Assembly: GCF_041027365.1 (NCBI RefSeq)
Contig: NZ_JBFTEH010000002.1
Coordinates: 248,001 to 312,000, forward strand
Origin: VKMB-3413 sp041027365
GTDB lineage: Bacteria > Pseudomonadota > Alphaproteobacteria > Rhizobiales > Rhizobiaceae
Direction of reading: 5' to 3'
DNA length: 64,000 nt
The position numbers were made by a program, and so were the translations under genes. Below the pieces are notes generated by a model. It did not search any database and was not told the origin of the DNA. It saw only the letters and a program-made list of their open reading frames with translations. This document shows, piece after piece, positions 15,301 through 22,867 of this stretch (position 1 is its first letter; every line of letters starts with the position of its first letter).

Positions 15301-16821
15301 TCAGATCCCCTTCAGATCCGCCGGCAGGACCGCGGCCGACATGTTCTGGTAGCAGACCGGCCGCAGGAAGCGCCGGATCGCCAGCGTGCCGACCGAGGTG
15401 GCACCGAAGTTCGTCGAGGCCGGATACGGGCCGCCGTGGACCATCGCGTCCGACACCTCGACGCCCGTCGGGAAGCCGTTGGCGAGCAGCCGGCCGGCCT
15501 TGCGCTCGAGGATCGGCAGGAGCCGCGTCACCGCCGCTGCATCGCCATCGTCCATCTGGATCGTGACGGTCAGCTGGCCGTCGAGGCCGCGCGCAAGCCG
15601 CTCCATCTCGGCCATGTCCTTCACCCGCACGACGATGCCGAGCGGCCCGAACACCTCTTCGGCGAGTTCCTCGTTCGCGGCGAAGACCGCGCCGGTGGTC
15701 TGGAAGAGATAGGGCGACGCGTGCCGCGACGTGTTCACCGTCCCGACCAGTTCCTCGACGCCTTCGGTCTTCGAGACGCGGTCCGCGCCGGCGCGGTAGG
15801 CGGCGGCGATCCCATCCGTCAGCATCGCCTGCTTGTCGCCGGCCTTCGCCGCCTCGACCGCCGCCGCGACGAACGCATCCGCGCCCTCGCCGTCGATCAG
15901 CAGGACGACACCCGGATTGGTGCAGAACTGGCCGGCGCCCATGGTGAGCGAGCCGACCCAGGCGGTGCCGACCGCGGCGCCGCGCGCCTTCAGAGCCTCA
16001 GGCATGACGAACATCGGATTGGTCGAGCCGAGTTCGCCGAAGAACGGGATCGGTTCCGGCCGGGCCGCGCAGAGATTATAGAGCGCGCGCCCACCGCCGA
16101 GCGAGCCGGTGAAGCCGACTGCCTTGATCAGCGGATGCTGGACGAGGCTCTCGCCGACGGCGCGCGAGCCGCCCTGGACGAAGGAGAAGACGCCCGGATG
16201 CAGCTCGTGCGCCTTGATCGCGGCCGCGATCGCCTGCGCCACGATCTCGCCGGTGCCGGGATGCGCCTCGTGGCCCTTCACGACCACCGGGCAGCCCGCG
16301 GCGAGCGCCGCCGCGGTGTCGCCGCCGGCGGTGGAGAAGGCGAGCGGGAAGTTCGACGCGCCGAAGACGGCGACGGGGCCGATCGGCCGCTGGATCATCC
16401 GAAGGTCCGGCCGCGGCAGCGGCTGGCGGTCGGGCAGCGCGACGTCGTGGCGGCGGTCGAGATAGGCGCCGTCGCGGATGTGCTTGGCGAAGAGGCGCAG
16501 CTGCCCCGTGGTGCGGCCGCGCTCGCCCTGCAGGCGCCCGGCCGGCAGGCCGCTCTCCTCCGTCCCGATCTGCGTGATGGCATCGCCGCGCTTGTCGATC
16601 TCGTCGGCGATCGTCTCCAGGAAGGCGGCGCGCGCCTCGCGCGAGGCGGTGTTGTAGCTCCAGAACGCCTCTTCGGCGGCCTTCGCCGCACGGTCCACCA
16701 GATCGGCGGAACCGGCCGAGAACGAACGCGGCGCGCCTTCCAGCGGCGAGGACTGGAAGGTCGTGTCGGAGCCGATCCATTCGCCGGCGATGAGGTGCTT
16801 GCCCGAGAGGTCGAGGGTCAT
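15301..16821 (-). CDS. 2-ketoglutarate semialdehyde dehydrogenase (NADP-type aldehyde dehydrogenase)
   Basis: This is a 506-residue aldehyde dehydrogenase. The catalytic Cys stands in GAGQFCTNPG near residue 300 and the general-base Glu in FFGELGSTNP near 263. The pattern NPGVVLL and the C-terminal block GGPYPASTNFGATSVGT are characteristic of the subgroup that oxidises alpha-ketoglutaric semialdehyde (2,5-dioxovalerate) to 2-oxoglutarate. The paired dehydratase gene lies 43 bp upstream on the same strand, forming the last two steps of non-phosphorylative pentose, sugar-acid or hydroxyproline breakdown. Its start at 16821 is preceded by AAAGGAATGAC. REP elements follow the gene. Confidence 0.9.
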   Translation of the reverse strand: MTLDLSGKHLIAGEWIGSDTTFQSSPLEGAPRSFSAGSADLVDRAAKAAEEAFWSYNTASREARAAFLETIADEIDKRGDAITQIGTEESGLPAGRLQGERGRTTGQLRLFAKHIRDGAYLDRRHDVALPDRQPLPRPDLRMIQRPIGPVAVFGASNFPLAFSTAGGDTAAALAAGCPVVVKGHEAHPGTGEIVAQAIAAAIKAHELHPGVFSFVQGGSRAVGESLVQHPLIKAVGFTGSLGGGRALYNLCAARPEPIPFFGELGSTNPMFVMPEALKARGAAVGTAWVGSLTMGAGQFCTNPGVVLLIDGEGADAFVAAAVEAAKAGDKQAMLTDGIAAAYRAGADRVSKTEGVEELVGTVNTSRHASPYLFQTTGAVFAANEELAEEVFGPLGIVVRVKDMAEMERLARGLDGQLTVTIQMDDGDAAAVTRLLPILERKAGRLLANGFPTGVEVSDAMVHGGPYPASTNFGATSVGTLAIRRFLRPVCYQNMSAAVLPADLKGI

Positions 16822-16864
16822 GGCGTCATTCCTTTCGATGTCTTTGCCCGGCGCGGCGGCCGGC

Positions 16865-17797
16865 TCAGCGCGCCCAGCGCAGGACGAGCGGGTCGAGTTC
16901 GCGGGCGAGTTCCAGGAGCCCGGCCCGGGTGTCGGGATGCGGCGGCAGGATCGGCCGGCGCGGCGCGTCCGAGCCGATGATGCCGCCCTCCTTCATCAGG
17001 ATCTTGGCGGTGAGGAAGCTCGTCTGGCGGTTCTCGTAGTTGATCAGCGGCAGCCAGCGGCGATAGGCCTCCATCGCGGCGGCGCGGTCGCCGGAGAAGT
17101 ACGGGTCGATGATCTGGCGGATGCCGTCGGGATAGCCGCCGCCGGTCATCGCGCCGGTCGCCCCGGCGTCGAGATCGGCCATCAGCGTGATCGCTTCCTC
17201 GCCGTCCCACGGACCTTCGATCGCGGCGCCCCCGAGCGCGATCAGCTCGCGCAGCTTGGACGCCGCACCCGCCGTCTCGACCTTGAAATAGGAAACATTT
17301 TCGATTTCGGAAGCCATCCGCGCGAGCAGCGGCGGCGGCAGCGGCGTGCCGGCCATCGGCGCGTCCTGGATCATGATCGGGATCGAGATCGCGTCGGAGA
17401 GCGCGCGGAAGAAGGCGAAAAGCTGCCCTTCTCCGACGCGCAGCGTCGCGCCGTGATAGGGCGCCATCACCATCACCATCGCGGCGCCGGCCTCTTGCGC
17501 CGCCTTCGAGCGGGCGATGCAGATGTCGGTGGAGAAATGGCTGGTGGTGACGATCACCGGCACCCGGCCGGCGACATGCTCCAGCGTCAGGCGCATCTGC
17601 TCGTCGCGCTCGGCGTCGGACAGGAGGAACTGCTCGGAGAAGTTGGCGAGGATGCAGAGCCCGGTCGAGCCGGCGTCGATCATGAAGTCGAGGACGCGCT
17701 TCTGCGCGGCAAGGTCCGGCGCGCCGTTCTCCTCGAAGATGGTCGGCACCACGGGATAGACGCCGCGGAACGGGCGGACGGGCGAAACGGACGTCAT
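16865..17797 (-). CDS. DapA-family dehydratase, probable 2-keto-3-deoxy-L-arabonate dehydratase
   Basis: This is a 310-residue class I (Schiff base) TIM-barrel enzyme of the DHDPS/NAL family. The lysine that forms the imine is Lys172 in SYFKVETAG. In place of the usual aldolase tyrosine region the protein has IMIQDAPMAG, as in L-KDA dehydratase-like members, which dehydrate rather than cleave the sugar acid. The product, 2-ketoglutarate semialdehyde, is the substrate of the dehydrogenase encoded next. No sugar dehydrogenase, aldonate dehydratase or transporter lies within the window, so the pathway's entry substrate is not determined. A LacI-type operator candidate lies 51 bp upstream of the start. 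Confidence 0.83.
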   Translation of the reverse strand: MTSVSPVRPFRGVYPVVPTIFEENGAPDLAAQKRVLDFMIDAGSTGLCILANFSEQFLLSDAERDEQMRLTLEHVAGRVPVIVTTSHFSTDICIARSKAAQEAGAAMVMVMAPYHGATLRVGEGQLFAFFRALSDAISIPIMIQDAPMAGTPLPPPLLARMASEIENVSYFKVETAGAASKLRELIALGGAAIEGPWDGEEAITLMADLDAGATGAMTGGGYPDGIRQIIDPYFSGDRAAAMEAYRRWLPLINYENRQTSFLTAKILMKEGGIIGSDAPRRPILPPHPDTRAGLLELARELDPLVLRWAR

Positions 17798-17847
17798 GAT
17801 CGGATCTCACTCCCCTTTGCGAGCAGCCCTTGCGCCGGGCGGCCTGC

Positions 17848-17859
17848 GTTAGCGCTTAC
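17848..17859. promoter_or_regulatory. LacI-family-type operator candidate
   Basis: GTTAGCGCTTAC is a near-palindrome centred on a GCGC core, the form of many LacI/GntR-like sugar operators. It lies upstream of the dehydratase start (17797) in the proper place for a repressor of the two-gene cassette. No regulator gene is adjacent. Confidence 0.4.
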
Positions 17860-18006
17860 CCGATGGAGGGGGCGGGGGGAAAGGGGGAGCGGCTCATCTG
17901 CGGTCGCGGCAAAGCGATGGCTGCGAGCGATGATGGAAAGCCCGCAGCCAGCTGTCCGCGCGGCGAGGCGACCGAGCGGCGCCGCTAAAGCGGCAGTTGC
18001 CACGCC

Positions 18007-18777
18007 TCAGCTCTTCGCCGCGAGATACCGGCCGAGGAAGTCCTGAAAGGCCTTCCACGACTCCTCGTCGGCCACCTTCCGATAACGGTCGGTGCCGAAT
18101 ACGGTGAAGGCGTGCGGCGTGTCGGAGTAGACCTCGAGCTCATAGGTGATCCGCTTGTCCTCCAGGGTCTTCACCAGCGAGAAGGCCTCGCTCGGCGGAA
18201 CCGCTGTGTCGGCGCCGCCCTGCGCGATCAGGATCGGCGGTGTCTTGTCCGGATAGCTCTCGCCCTCGGGCGTTGCGAGATCGCCGTGGAAGGTCGCATA
18301 GCCGGCAACATCCTGCGCCTTGCCGGAGCGCGCGAGCTCTAGGACGCCGGCGCCGCCGAAGCAGTAGCCCATGACGACGGCGGTCTCCTCGCCGGACTGC
18401 TTGCGCGCCTCGTCGAGTCCGGCGACCATGCGGGTCAGCATGGCGGCGCGATCGTTGTAGAGCTTCTTCGTCTCGGCCTGGTTGGCGGCGACCGTCTGCG
18501 GGCGGTTGCCCTTGCCGTAGAGGTCGAGGGCGAAGGCGTCGTAGCCGAGATCGGCCAGCATGTCGGCCCGCTTCTTCTCGTAGTCCGTCAGGCCGTCCCA
18601 GTCGTGGACGATCACGACGAGGCCCTTCGCCTGGCCGCTCGCCGGCGCATAATAGCCCTCGTACGGGCTGCCGGCGGCCGTGTAATCGACGGTCTCACCC
18701 GCGACGGCGGGCGCGGCGGCAAGAATGGCGGCGAAGGCCGCGGCAGTGGCAATCGATCGTCCCGTCAGCGTCGTCAT
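18007..18777 (-). CDS. Secreted dienelactone hydrolase family protein
   Basis: This is a 256-residue alpha/beta hydrolase. A Sec signal peptide spans residues 1 to about 26 (cationic start, hydrophobic core, cleavage after AVAG or nearby). The catalytic triad of the DLH family is visible: nucleophilic Cys in GYCFGGAG, Asp in QGGADTAVP and His in TPHAFTVFG. Start 18777 is favoured over 18864 because GGGAG precedes it and the signal peptide then starts correctly. Many such periplasmic DLH-like enzymes have no known natural substrate; hydrolysis of an ester or lactone is inferred. The gene is monocistronic. Confidence 0.87.
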   Translation of the reverse strand: MTTLTGRSIATAAAFAAILAAAPAVAGETVDYTAAGSPYEGYYAPASGQAKGLVVIVHDWDGLTDYEKKRADMLADLGYDAFALDLYGKGNRPQTVAANQAETKKLYNDRAAMLTRMVAGLDEARKQSGEETAVVMGYCFGGAGVLELARSGKAQDVAGYATFHGDLATPEGESYPDKTPPILIAQGGADTAVPPSEAFSLVKTLEDKRITYELEVYSDTPHAFTVFGTDRYRKVADEESWKAFQDFLGRYLAAKS

Positions 18778-18990
18778 GAGGCTCTCCCGTTGGTGACAGA
18801 CCTGCGCAGAGGGTAGGCCTTTCCCGACGACAGGGGAGCGACGAGACGGGACGATCGGGATCACACGGCATCACAGCTGCGTGTGCCGGAGGCGCGGGCG
18901 GCAGATCGGATGCGCGCCCGCTGGTGCCTCTATTGGGCCCGAGAAGAAGCGGCAGGGCTGTTGGCGGGCGGAGGGCGCTACGGCCGGCGA

Positions 18991-20082
18991 TCAGACCGCC
19001 GCCGGCCTCCGCTCCGGATACTCGCCCCTCAGCCCACGCGCGTGGATCACCGCCGTTGCGAGCACGGTGATGCCGCCGGCCTGGTGCAGGAGAGCGAGGT
19101 CCAGCGGCACGGCGAGAAGCAGCGTCGAAATGCCGATGCAGGCCTGCGCCGTCACCACCAGGAACAGGATCAGCGCGCCGCGAGCGTGGCGCGTGCCCGG
19201 CGCCTGGACATAGGCGGCGACCGCGTGCAGCCCGGTCACGATGAACAAGAGGTAGGCGCCGCAGCGGTGCATGAACTGCACCGTCATGACGTTCTCGAAG
19301 AAGTTCCGCCAGGCCGGGTGCATGACCAGCAGCCCGTCCGGCACGATCTGCCCGTCCATCAGCGGCCAGGTGTTGAAGGTGTAGCCGGCGCGCAGACCCG
19401 CCACGAGCCCGCCCATGTAGATCTGCACCAGCGCCAAGAGCACGATCAGGCCGCCGACATAAGCCGAGCCGCGCGACGGTGGCGCCTCGGTGCGCGGCCT
19501 CGCCAGCCCGCGCGCCACCCACAGTGTCGCGGTGAAGATGATGCAGGCGAGCGTCAGATGCGTCGCGAGGCGGTACTGGCTCACCTCGGTGCGTACGCTG
19601 AGACCGGAGGCGACCATCCACCAGCCGATCGCCCCCTGCAGCCCGCCGAGCGCCAGGATGCCGAGCAGCCGCGGCTTCAGGAACGGCTCCAGCCGCCCGG
19701 TCAGCCAGAAGAACAGGAGCGGGATGGCGAAGACGAAGCCGACGCCGCGCGCGAGCAGCCGGTGCGTCCACTCCCACCAGAAGATCGACTTGAAGCCCGA
19801 GAGCGTCATGCCCTCGTTCATCTCCTTGTATTGCGGGATCTGCCGGTAGCGGGCGAACTCTTCCTGCCACTCGGCGGTCGTGAGCGGCGGAATGACGCCG
19901 TGGATCGGCTTCCATTCGGTGATCGAGAGACCGGATTCGGTCAGCCGCGTCGCGCCGCCGACGAGGACGAGCGCGAAGATGAACAGCGCCACCGCGTAGA
20001 GCCAGATCTTGACGGCCGATCTGCCGCGGGAGGCGGGCGTTGCGGAAGCGGGCGTTTCGTCGGTATAGGCAAGCGTGCTCAT
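18991..20082 (-). CDS. ctaA: Heme A synthase (CtaA/COX15 type)
   Basis: This is a 363-residue inner-membrane protein with about eight transmembrane segments. It oxidises heme O to heme A for cytochrome aa3 oxidase. The conserved histidines appear in WEWTHRLLARGVG, ATHLTLAC, QFMHRCGAYLL and LLHQAGG. The loop TESGLSITEWKPIHG is the signature of the alphaproteobacterial (type 2) enzymes. Start 20082 (MSTLAYTDE) is the usual one; an upstream ATG at 20103 is possible. The divergent DUF2842 gene is a frequent neighbour in Hyphomicrobiales. Other cta genes are not in the window. Confidence 0.95.
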   Translation of the reverse strand: MSTLAYTDETPASATPASRGRSAVKIWLYAVALFIFALVLVGGATRLTESGLSITEWKPIHGVIPPLTTAEWQEEFARYRQIPQYKEMNEGMTLSGFKSIFWWEWTHRLLARGVGFVFAIPLLFFWLTGRLEPFLKPRLLGILALGGLQGAIGWWMVASGLSVRTEVSQYRLATHLTLACIIFTATLWVARGLARPRTEAPPSRGSAYVGGLIVLLALVQIYMGGLVAGLRAGYTFNTWPLMDGQIVPDGLLVMHPAWRNFFENVMTVQFMHRCGAYLLFIVTGLHAVAAYVQAPGTRHARGALILFLVVTAQACIGISTLLLAVPLDLALLHQAGGITVLATAVIHARGLRGEYPERRPAAV

Positions 20083-20249
20083 GGCGGCAGGCTTTGCACC
20101 CAAAGCCCGGGCGGTTCAAGCGGCCGAAACGTCCCAGGGGCTGGCTGATTCGTTGCGCCGGAAACGGCGGCGGGAGCGCGGGCCGGCGCGACTGCAGAGC
20201 ATGAGCCGCTTGGCCGCGAGGCGGCGGCTGCGAAGGCCGAAGAGGGAGG

Positions 20250-20486
20250 ATGGGTATTCCCGTGCGCGTCAAGAAGCTGATCGGCACGATCGTTCTGATC
20301 CTGCTCGTCACGATCTATGCGGTCTTCGCCACGGCGATCGCCAGCGTCTATCTCGGCGATGCGAGTGGCTGGATGCATCTCGCCTACTTCCTGTTCACCG
20401 GTCTTCTCTGGGTTCTGCCGGCGATGGGCGTGATCAAGTGGATGGAGAGCGTACCAAGGGCCCGGGCGGCAGCGAAGGGCGACTGA
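20250..20486 (+). CDS. DUF2842 small membrane protein
   Basis: This is a 78-residue protein with two predicted transmembrane helices (about residues 10-30 and 40-62: IGTIVLILLVTIYAVFATAI and LAYFLFTGLLWVLPAMGVIK). It matches DUF2842, an alphaproteobacterial family of unknown function often found beside ctaA. The short cytoplasmic tail is basic. The start at 20250 (MGIPVRVKK) follows GAGGGAGG closely. An in-frame GTG at residue 5 is an alternative. Confidence 0.8.
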   Translation: MGIPVRVKKLIGTIVLILLVTIYAVFATAIASVYLGDASGWMHLAYFLFTGLLWVLPAMGVIKWMESVPRARAAAKGD

Positions 20487-20503
20487 CGCTGCTTCGGCGG
20501 CTT

Positions 20504-21115
20504 CTACCGCTGCAAGGGGGGCGACGAGCTCCCCTCGCCCCGCGTCCTACACTCGGCCGCCGCGCATGGTTGCGCCGAGCGCACCGCCTCCTGCTGCCCC
20601 TGCACCTCGGCCAGATACGCCGCGACCGCAGCAGCGCTGGTCAGTTGGACCTTCTGCCGCGGAAACCCGTCGAACAGGCGTTCGAGGCCGGGGCGTGAGT
20701 GGCGCGGGAAGGTCCACACCCATCTGAGAAAGCCTATGTCGAGACGTTCGGGACAGCCCTCCGCCATGTCCTGCCGCACGCGTCCGTAGCCGGTCGCCAC
20801 CCGCTTGAGGACCCGGGCGATGCAGAGGCTGCGCGGCAGGTCCAGCCAGATCAGCGTGTCGGCCCGCTTCGCGCGGATCTGCACGCTGGTGGTGTGGTTG
20901 CCGTCGAAGATCCAGCCGTCGGCATCGATCGCGGCCTCGACCATGCGAAGCTGATCCAAGGCGGGCCGCAGCCGCCAGCCCGCGGTCCAGTAGATCCGGT
21001 CCATGTGGATCAGGCGATGGCCGAACCGGCCAGCGATTTCCCGCGCGAGGGTCGACTTGCCGCTGCCGGGCGAGCCGACCACCATCACATTGCGGCCGAT
21101 GGTCGGGCGCTCCAC
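20504..21115 (-). CDS. P-loop NTPase related to adenylate kinase/FlaR-type topology modulators
   Basis: This is a 203-residue small nucleotide kinase-like protein. Walker A is GSPGSGKST (residues 14-22). The next block, LIHMDRIYWTAGW, and GWIFDGNHTTS match the family annotated as adenylate kinase or DNA topology modulation protein FlaR-related. The arginine-rich lid region and LIWLDLPRSLCIARVLKR are also typical. The substrate is not known. The C-terminal 30 residues are low-complexity and poorly conserved. The gene is convergent with DUF2842 (17 bp apart). Confidence 0.8.
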   Translation of the reverse strand: MERPTIGRNVMVVGSPGSGKSTLAREIAGRFGHRLIHMDRIYWTAGWRLRPALDQLRMVEAAIDADGWIFDGNHTTSVQIRAKRADTLIWLDLPRSLCIARVLKRVATGYGRVRQDMAEGCPERLDIGFLRWVWTFPRHSRPGLERLFDGFPRQKVQLTSAAAVAAYLAEVQGQQEAVRSAQPCAAAECRTRGEGSSSPPLQR

Positions 21116-21232
21116 CCTTTCCTCCCGGGACCGGACTGGTTCAGGAAACGATCGAACGGCAAAAGCCGGCGGGAATCAACGGCGACCGCGACGCATCGCC
21201 CGCCGGCGCCGGGAACCCTGCGCCGGCGGCGG

Positions 21233-22111
21233 TCAGATGGCGCCCTGCAGCGTATCGCACGCGGCGACCTTTCCGCTGGTGAAGCCGGTGTTGAACCATT
21301 TCTCGCGCTGCGCCGACGTGCCATGCGTGAAGCTGTCCGGCACCACCGTGCCCTGGCTGCGCCTCTGCAGCGTGTCGTCGCCGATCTGCTCAGCCGCGTT
21401 CAGAGCCTCGCCGAGATCGCCCGGCTCGACATAGCCGGCATTCTTCTCGTCATGCGCGAAGATGCCGGCAAAGCAGTCCGCCTGCAGCTCGATCCGCACC
21501 GAAAGGGCGTTGGCGTCGCTCCGGCTCATCCCCTGGATCGCCTTGTGATAGCGCGGCAGGATGCCGGTGAGGTTCTGCACGTGATGCCCGACCTCGTGCG
21601 CCACCACATACGCCTCGGCGAAGTCGCCCGGCGCATTCAGCTGCTGGCGCAGTTCGCGAAAGAAGCTCGTATCCAGATAGACCTTCTCGTCGTTCGGGCA
21701 GTAGAACGGCCCCATCGCCGCACTCGCCGTGCCGCAGGCGGAGCCGACCCGCCCGTCGAAGAACACCAGCTTCGGTTTGTCATAGGTCTGACCGGCGGCT
21801 TGGAAGCGGCGGCTCCAGACATCCTCGGTGTCGGCGAGCACGGTCGCGACGAACTGCTGCGTCTCCGTCCTGGCGCCGCCGGGGTTGGTCGTCGTCTGGC
21901 TGGTCTGGTAGCTGCCGCCACCGGTGTCGACGAGGCCGAGCAGCTGCAGCGGGTTGATGCCGAAGACCAGCCACAGTACCAGAGCGATGACGATCACGCC
22001 GATGCCGCCCCCGCCGGCGCGGATCGGAATGCGCATGCCGCCGCCGCGATAGCCGCCGCCGTCACCAGCGTGTTCGATATTGTCCGACTGCCTGCGCCCG
22101 CGCCATTCCAT
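21233..22111 (-). CDS. Neutral zinc metallopeptidase (YpfJ family), membrane-anchored
   Basis: This is a 292-residue protein with a short cytoplasmic Gly/Arg-rich N-terminus, one transmembrane helix (about residues 37-55, VIVIALVLWLVFGI) and a periplasmic peptidase domain. The zinc motif HEVGHH (HExxH) is in YVVAHEVGHHVQNL near residue 173; the block RIELQADCFAGIFAH supplies the downstream ligand region, and GPFYCPNDEKVYLD is the YpfJ signature. Start 22111 (MEWRGRR) has GAGGGCAG before it; the much longer frame from 22282 has no support. The substrate is unknown. A perfect 14-bp palindrome lies 23 bp upstream. Confidence 0.92.
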   Translation of the reverse strand: MEWRGRRQSDNIEHAGDGGGYRGGGMRIPIRAGGGGIGVIVIALVLWLVFGINPLQLLGLVDTGGGSYQTSQTTTNPGGARTETQQFVATVLADTEDVWSRRFQAAGQTYDKPKLVFFDGRVGSACGTASAAMGPFYCPNDEKVYLDTSFFRELRQQLNAPGDFAEAYVVAHEVGHHVQNLTGILPRYHKAIQGMSRSDANALSVRIELQADCFAGIFAHDEKNAGYVEPGDLGEALNAAEQIGDDTLQRRSQGTVVPDSFTHGTSAQREKWFNTGFTSGKVAACDTLQGAI

Positions 22112-22133
22112 CGCCCTGCCCTCTCCGCCGCTC

Positions 22134-22147
22134 GTTGGTCGACCAAC
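22134..22147. promoter_or_regulatory. Perfect palindrome GTTGGTCGACCAAC, TetR-type operator candidate
   Basis: This 14-bp perfect palindrome lies 23 bp before the zinc metallopeptidase start and 117 bp before the divergent DUF433 antitoxin start. TTGGTCGACCAA cores are common among TetR-family operators. No TetR gene is in the neighbourhood. Confidence 0.4.
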
Positions 22148-22263
22148 TAACGCGGCAGCAGGCGTTTCGTGCCGCCGAAGCTGAGAAGATGCGTGCGCGG
22201 CACGGTCTTCGTGAACGTCCAAGGGCGAAACCGTGCTATGACGGACGTCGCGAACGACTGTCG

Positions 22264-22536
22264 ATGAGCGAAGACATGACAAACGCGACCACAGATGCCG
22301 GAACGGCCGAGGCGAGCCTTTCGGAGCGCATCGTTTCCGATCCGGCTGTGTGCGGCGGCCGGCCGGTCATTCGGGGGACGCGGATGCGCGTCTCCGACAT
22401 ACTGGACATGCTGGCGGGCGGCGCGTCTTCGGCTGAGATCCTTGGAGATTTCGATTATCTGGCGGAAGCGGACATCCGGGCCGCACTCGCCTACGCGGCG
22501 CAGCAGGTCGGGCACCGAGTCATCAGAGCCGCTTAA
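22264..22536 (+). CDS. DUF433 antitoxin-like protein
   Basis: This is a 90-residue DUF433 protein. The family signature is seen in CGGRPVIRGTRMRVSDILDMLAGG followed by SSAEILGDFDYLAEADIRAALAYAA, a winged-helix-like DNA-binding fold. DUF433 proteins act as the antitoxin partner of DUF5615 PIN-like proteins, and that partner starts one base after this stop. Start 22264 gives a short non-conserved lead before the domain; the region upstream is the divergent promoter shared with the metallopeptidase. Autoregulation by the antitoxin is likely by analogy. Confidence 0.85.
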   Translation: MSEDMTNATTDAGTAEASLSERIVSDPAVCGGRPVIRGTRMRVSDILDMLAGGASSAEILGDFDYLAEADIRAALAYAAQQVGHRVIRAA

Positions 22537-22537
22537 C

Positions 22538-22867
22538 TTGCGCTTTCTGATCGATGCGCAGCTTCCGCCGGGTCTTGCGACCTTTCTGGAACTCCAAGGC
22601 CATCAAGCCGAACATGTCGCGCGAATAGGCCTCGGTGCAGCTTCGGACATCGCCATATTCGCACACGCAAAAGCGGTCCAGGCGGCGTTGATAACGAAGG
22701 ACGCCGACTTCCTCACGCTCGCTGCCAATGATCGGGATGCGCCTCCAGTCGTATGGGTGCGGGTGGGAAACACGACCAACGCCTCCCTTCGCAGCGTCTT
22801 CGGCCGTGCTCTCGCAGAACTCGTCTTGGCGCTGGAGGCTCGAGAGCGAGTCGTCGAGATCAGCTGA
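22538..22867 (+). CDS. DUF5615 PIN-like toxin
   Basis: This is a 109-residue PIN-like protein starting from TTG at 22538, one base after the antitoxin stop, giving LRFLIDAQLPPGLATFLEL. The acidic residues expected for a PIN nuclease are in place: Asp in FLIDAQLP, Asp in ASDIAIFAHA and the D-A-D in LITKDADFLTL. The last eight bases overlap the end of the convergent glyQ gene. An upstream ATG in the same frame (22295) would lie inside the antitoxin and is not used. Ribonuclease activity is inferred from family relationship. Confidence 0.82.
   Translation: MRFLIDAQLPPGLATFLELQGHQAEHVARIGLGAASDIAIFAHAKAVQAALITKDADFLTLAANDRDAPPVVWVRVGNTTNASLRSVFGRALAELVLALEARERVVEIS

Noticed and set aside
14920..16980. 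Long plus-strand frame (686 codons) over the REP cluster and the aldehyde dehydrogenase
   Set aside because: Antisense shadow of the aldehyde dehydrogenase gene; begins inside REP sequence.
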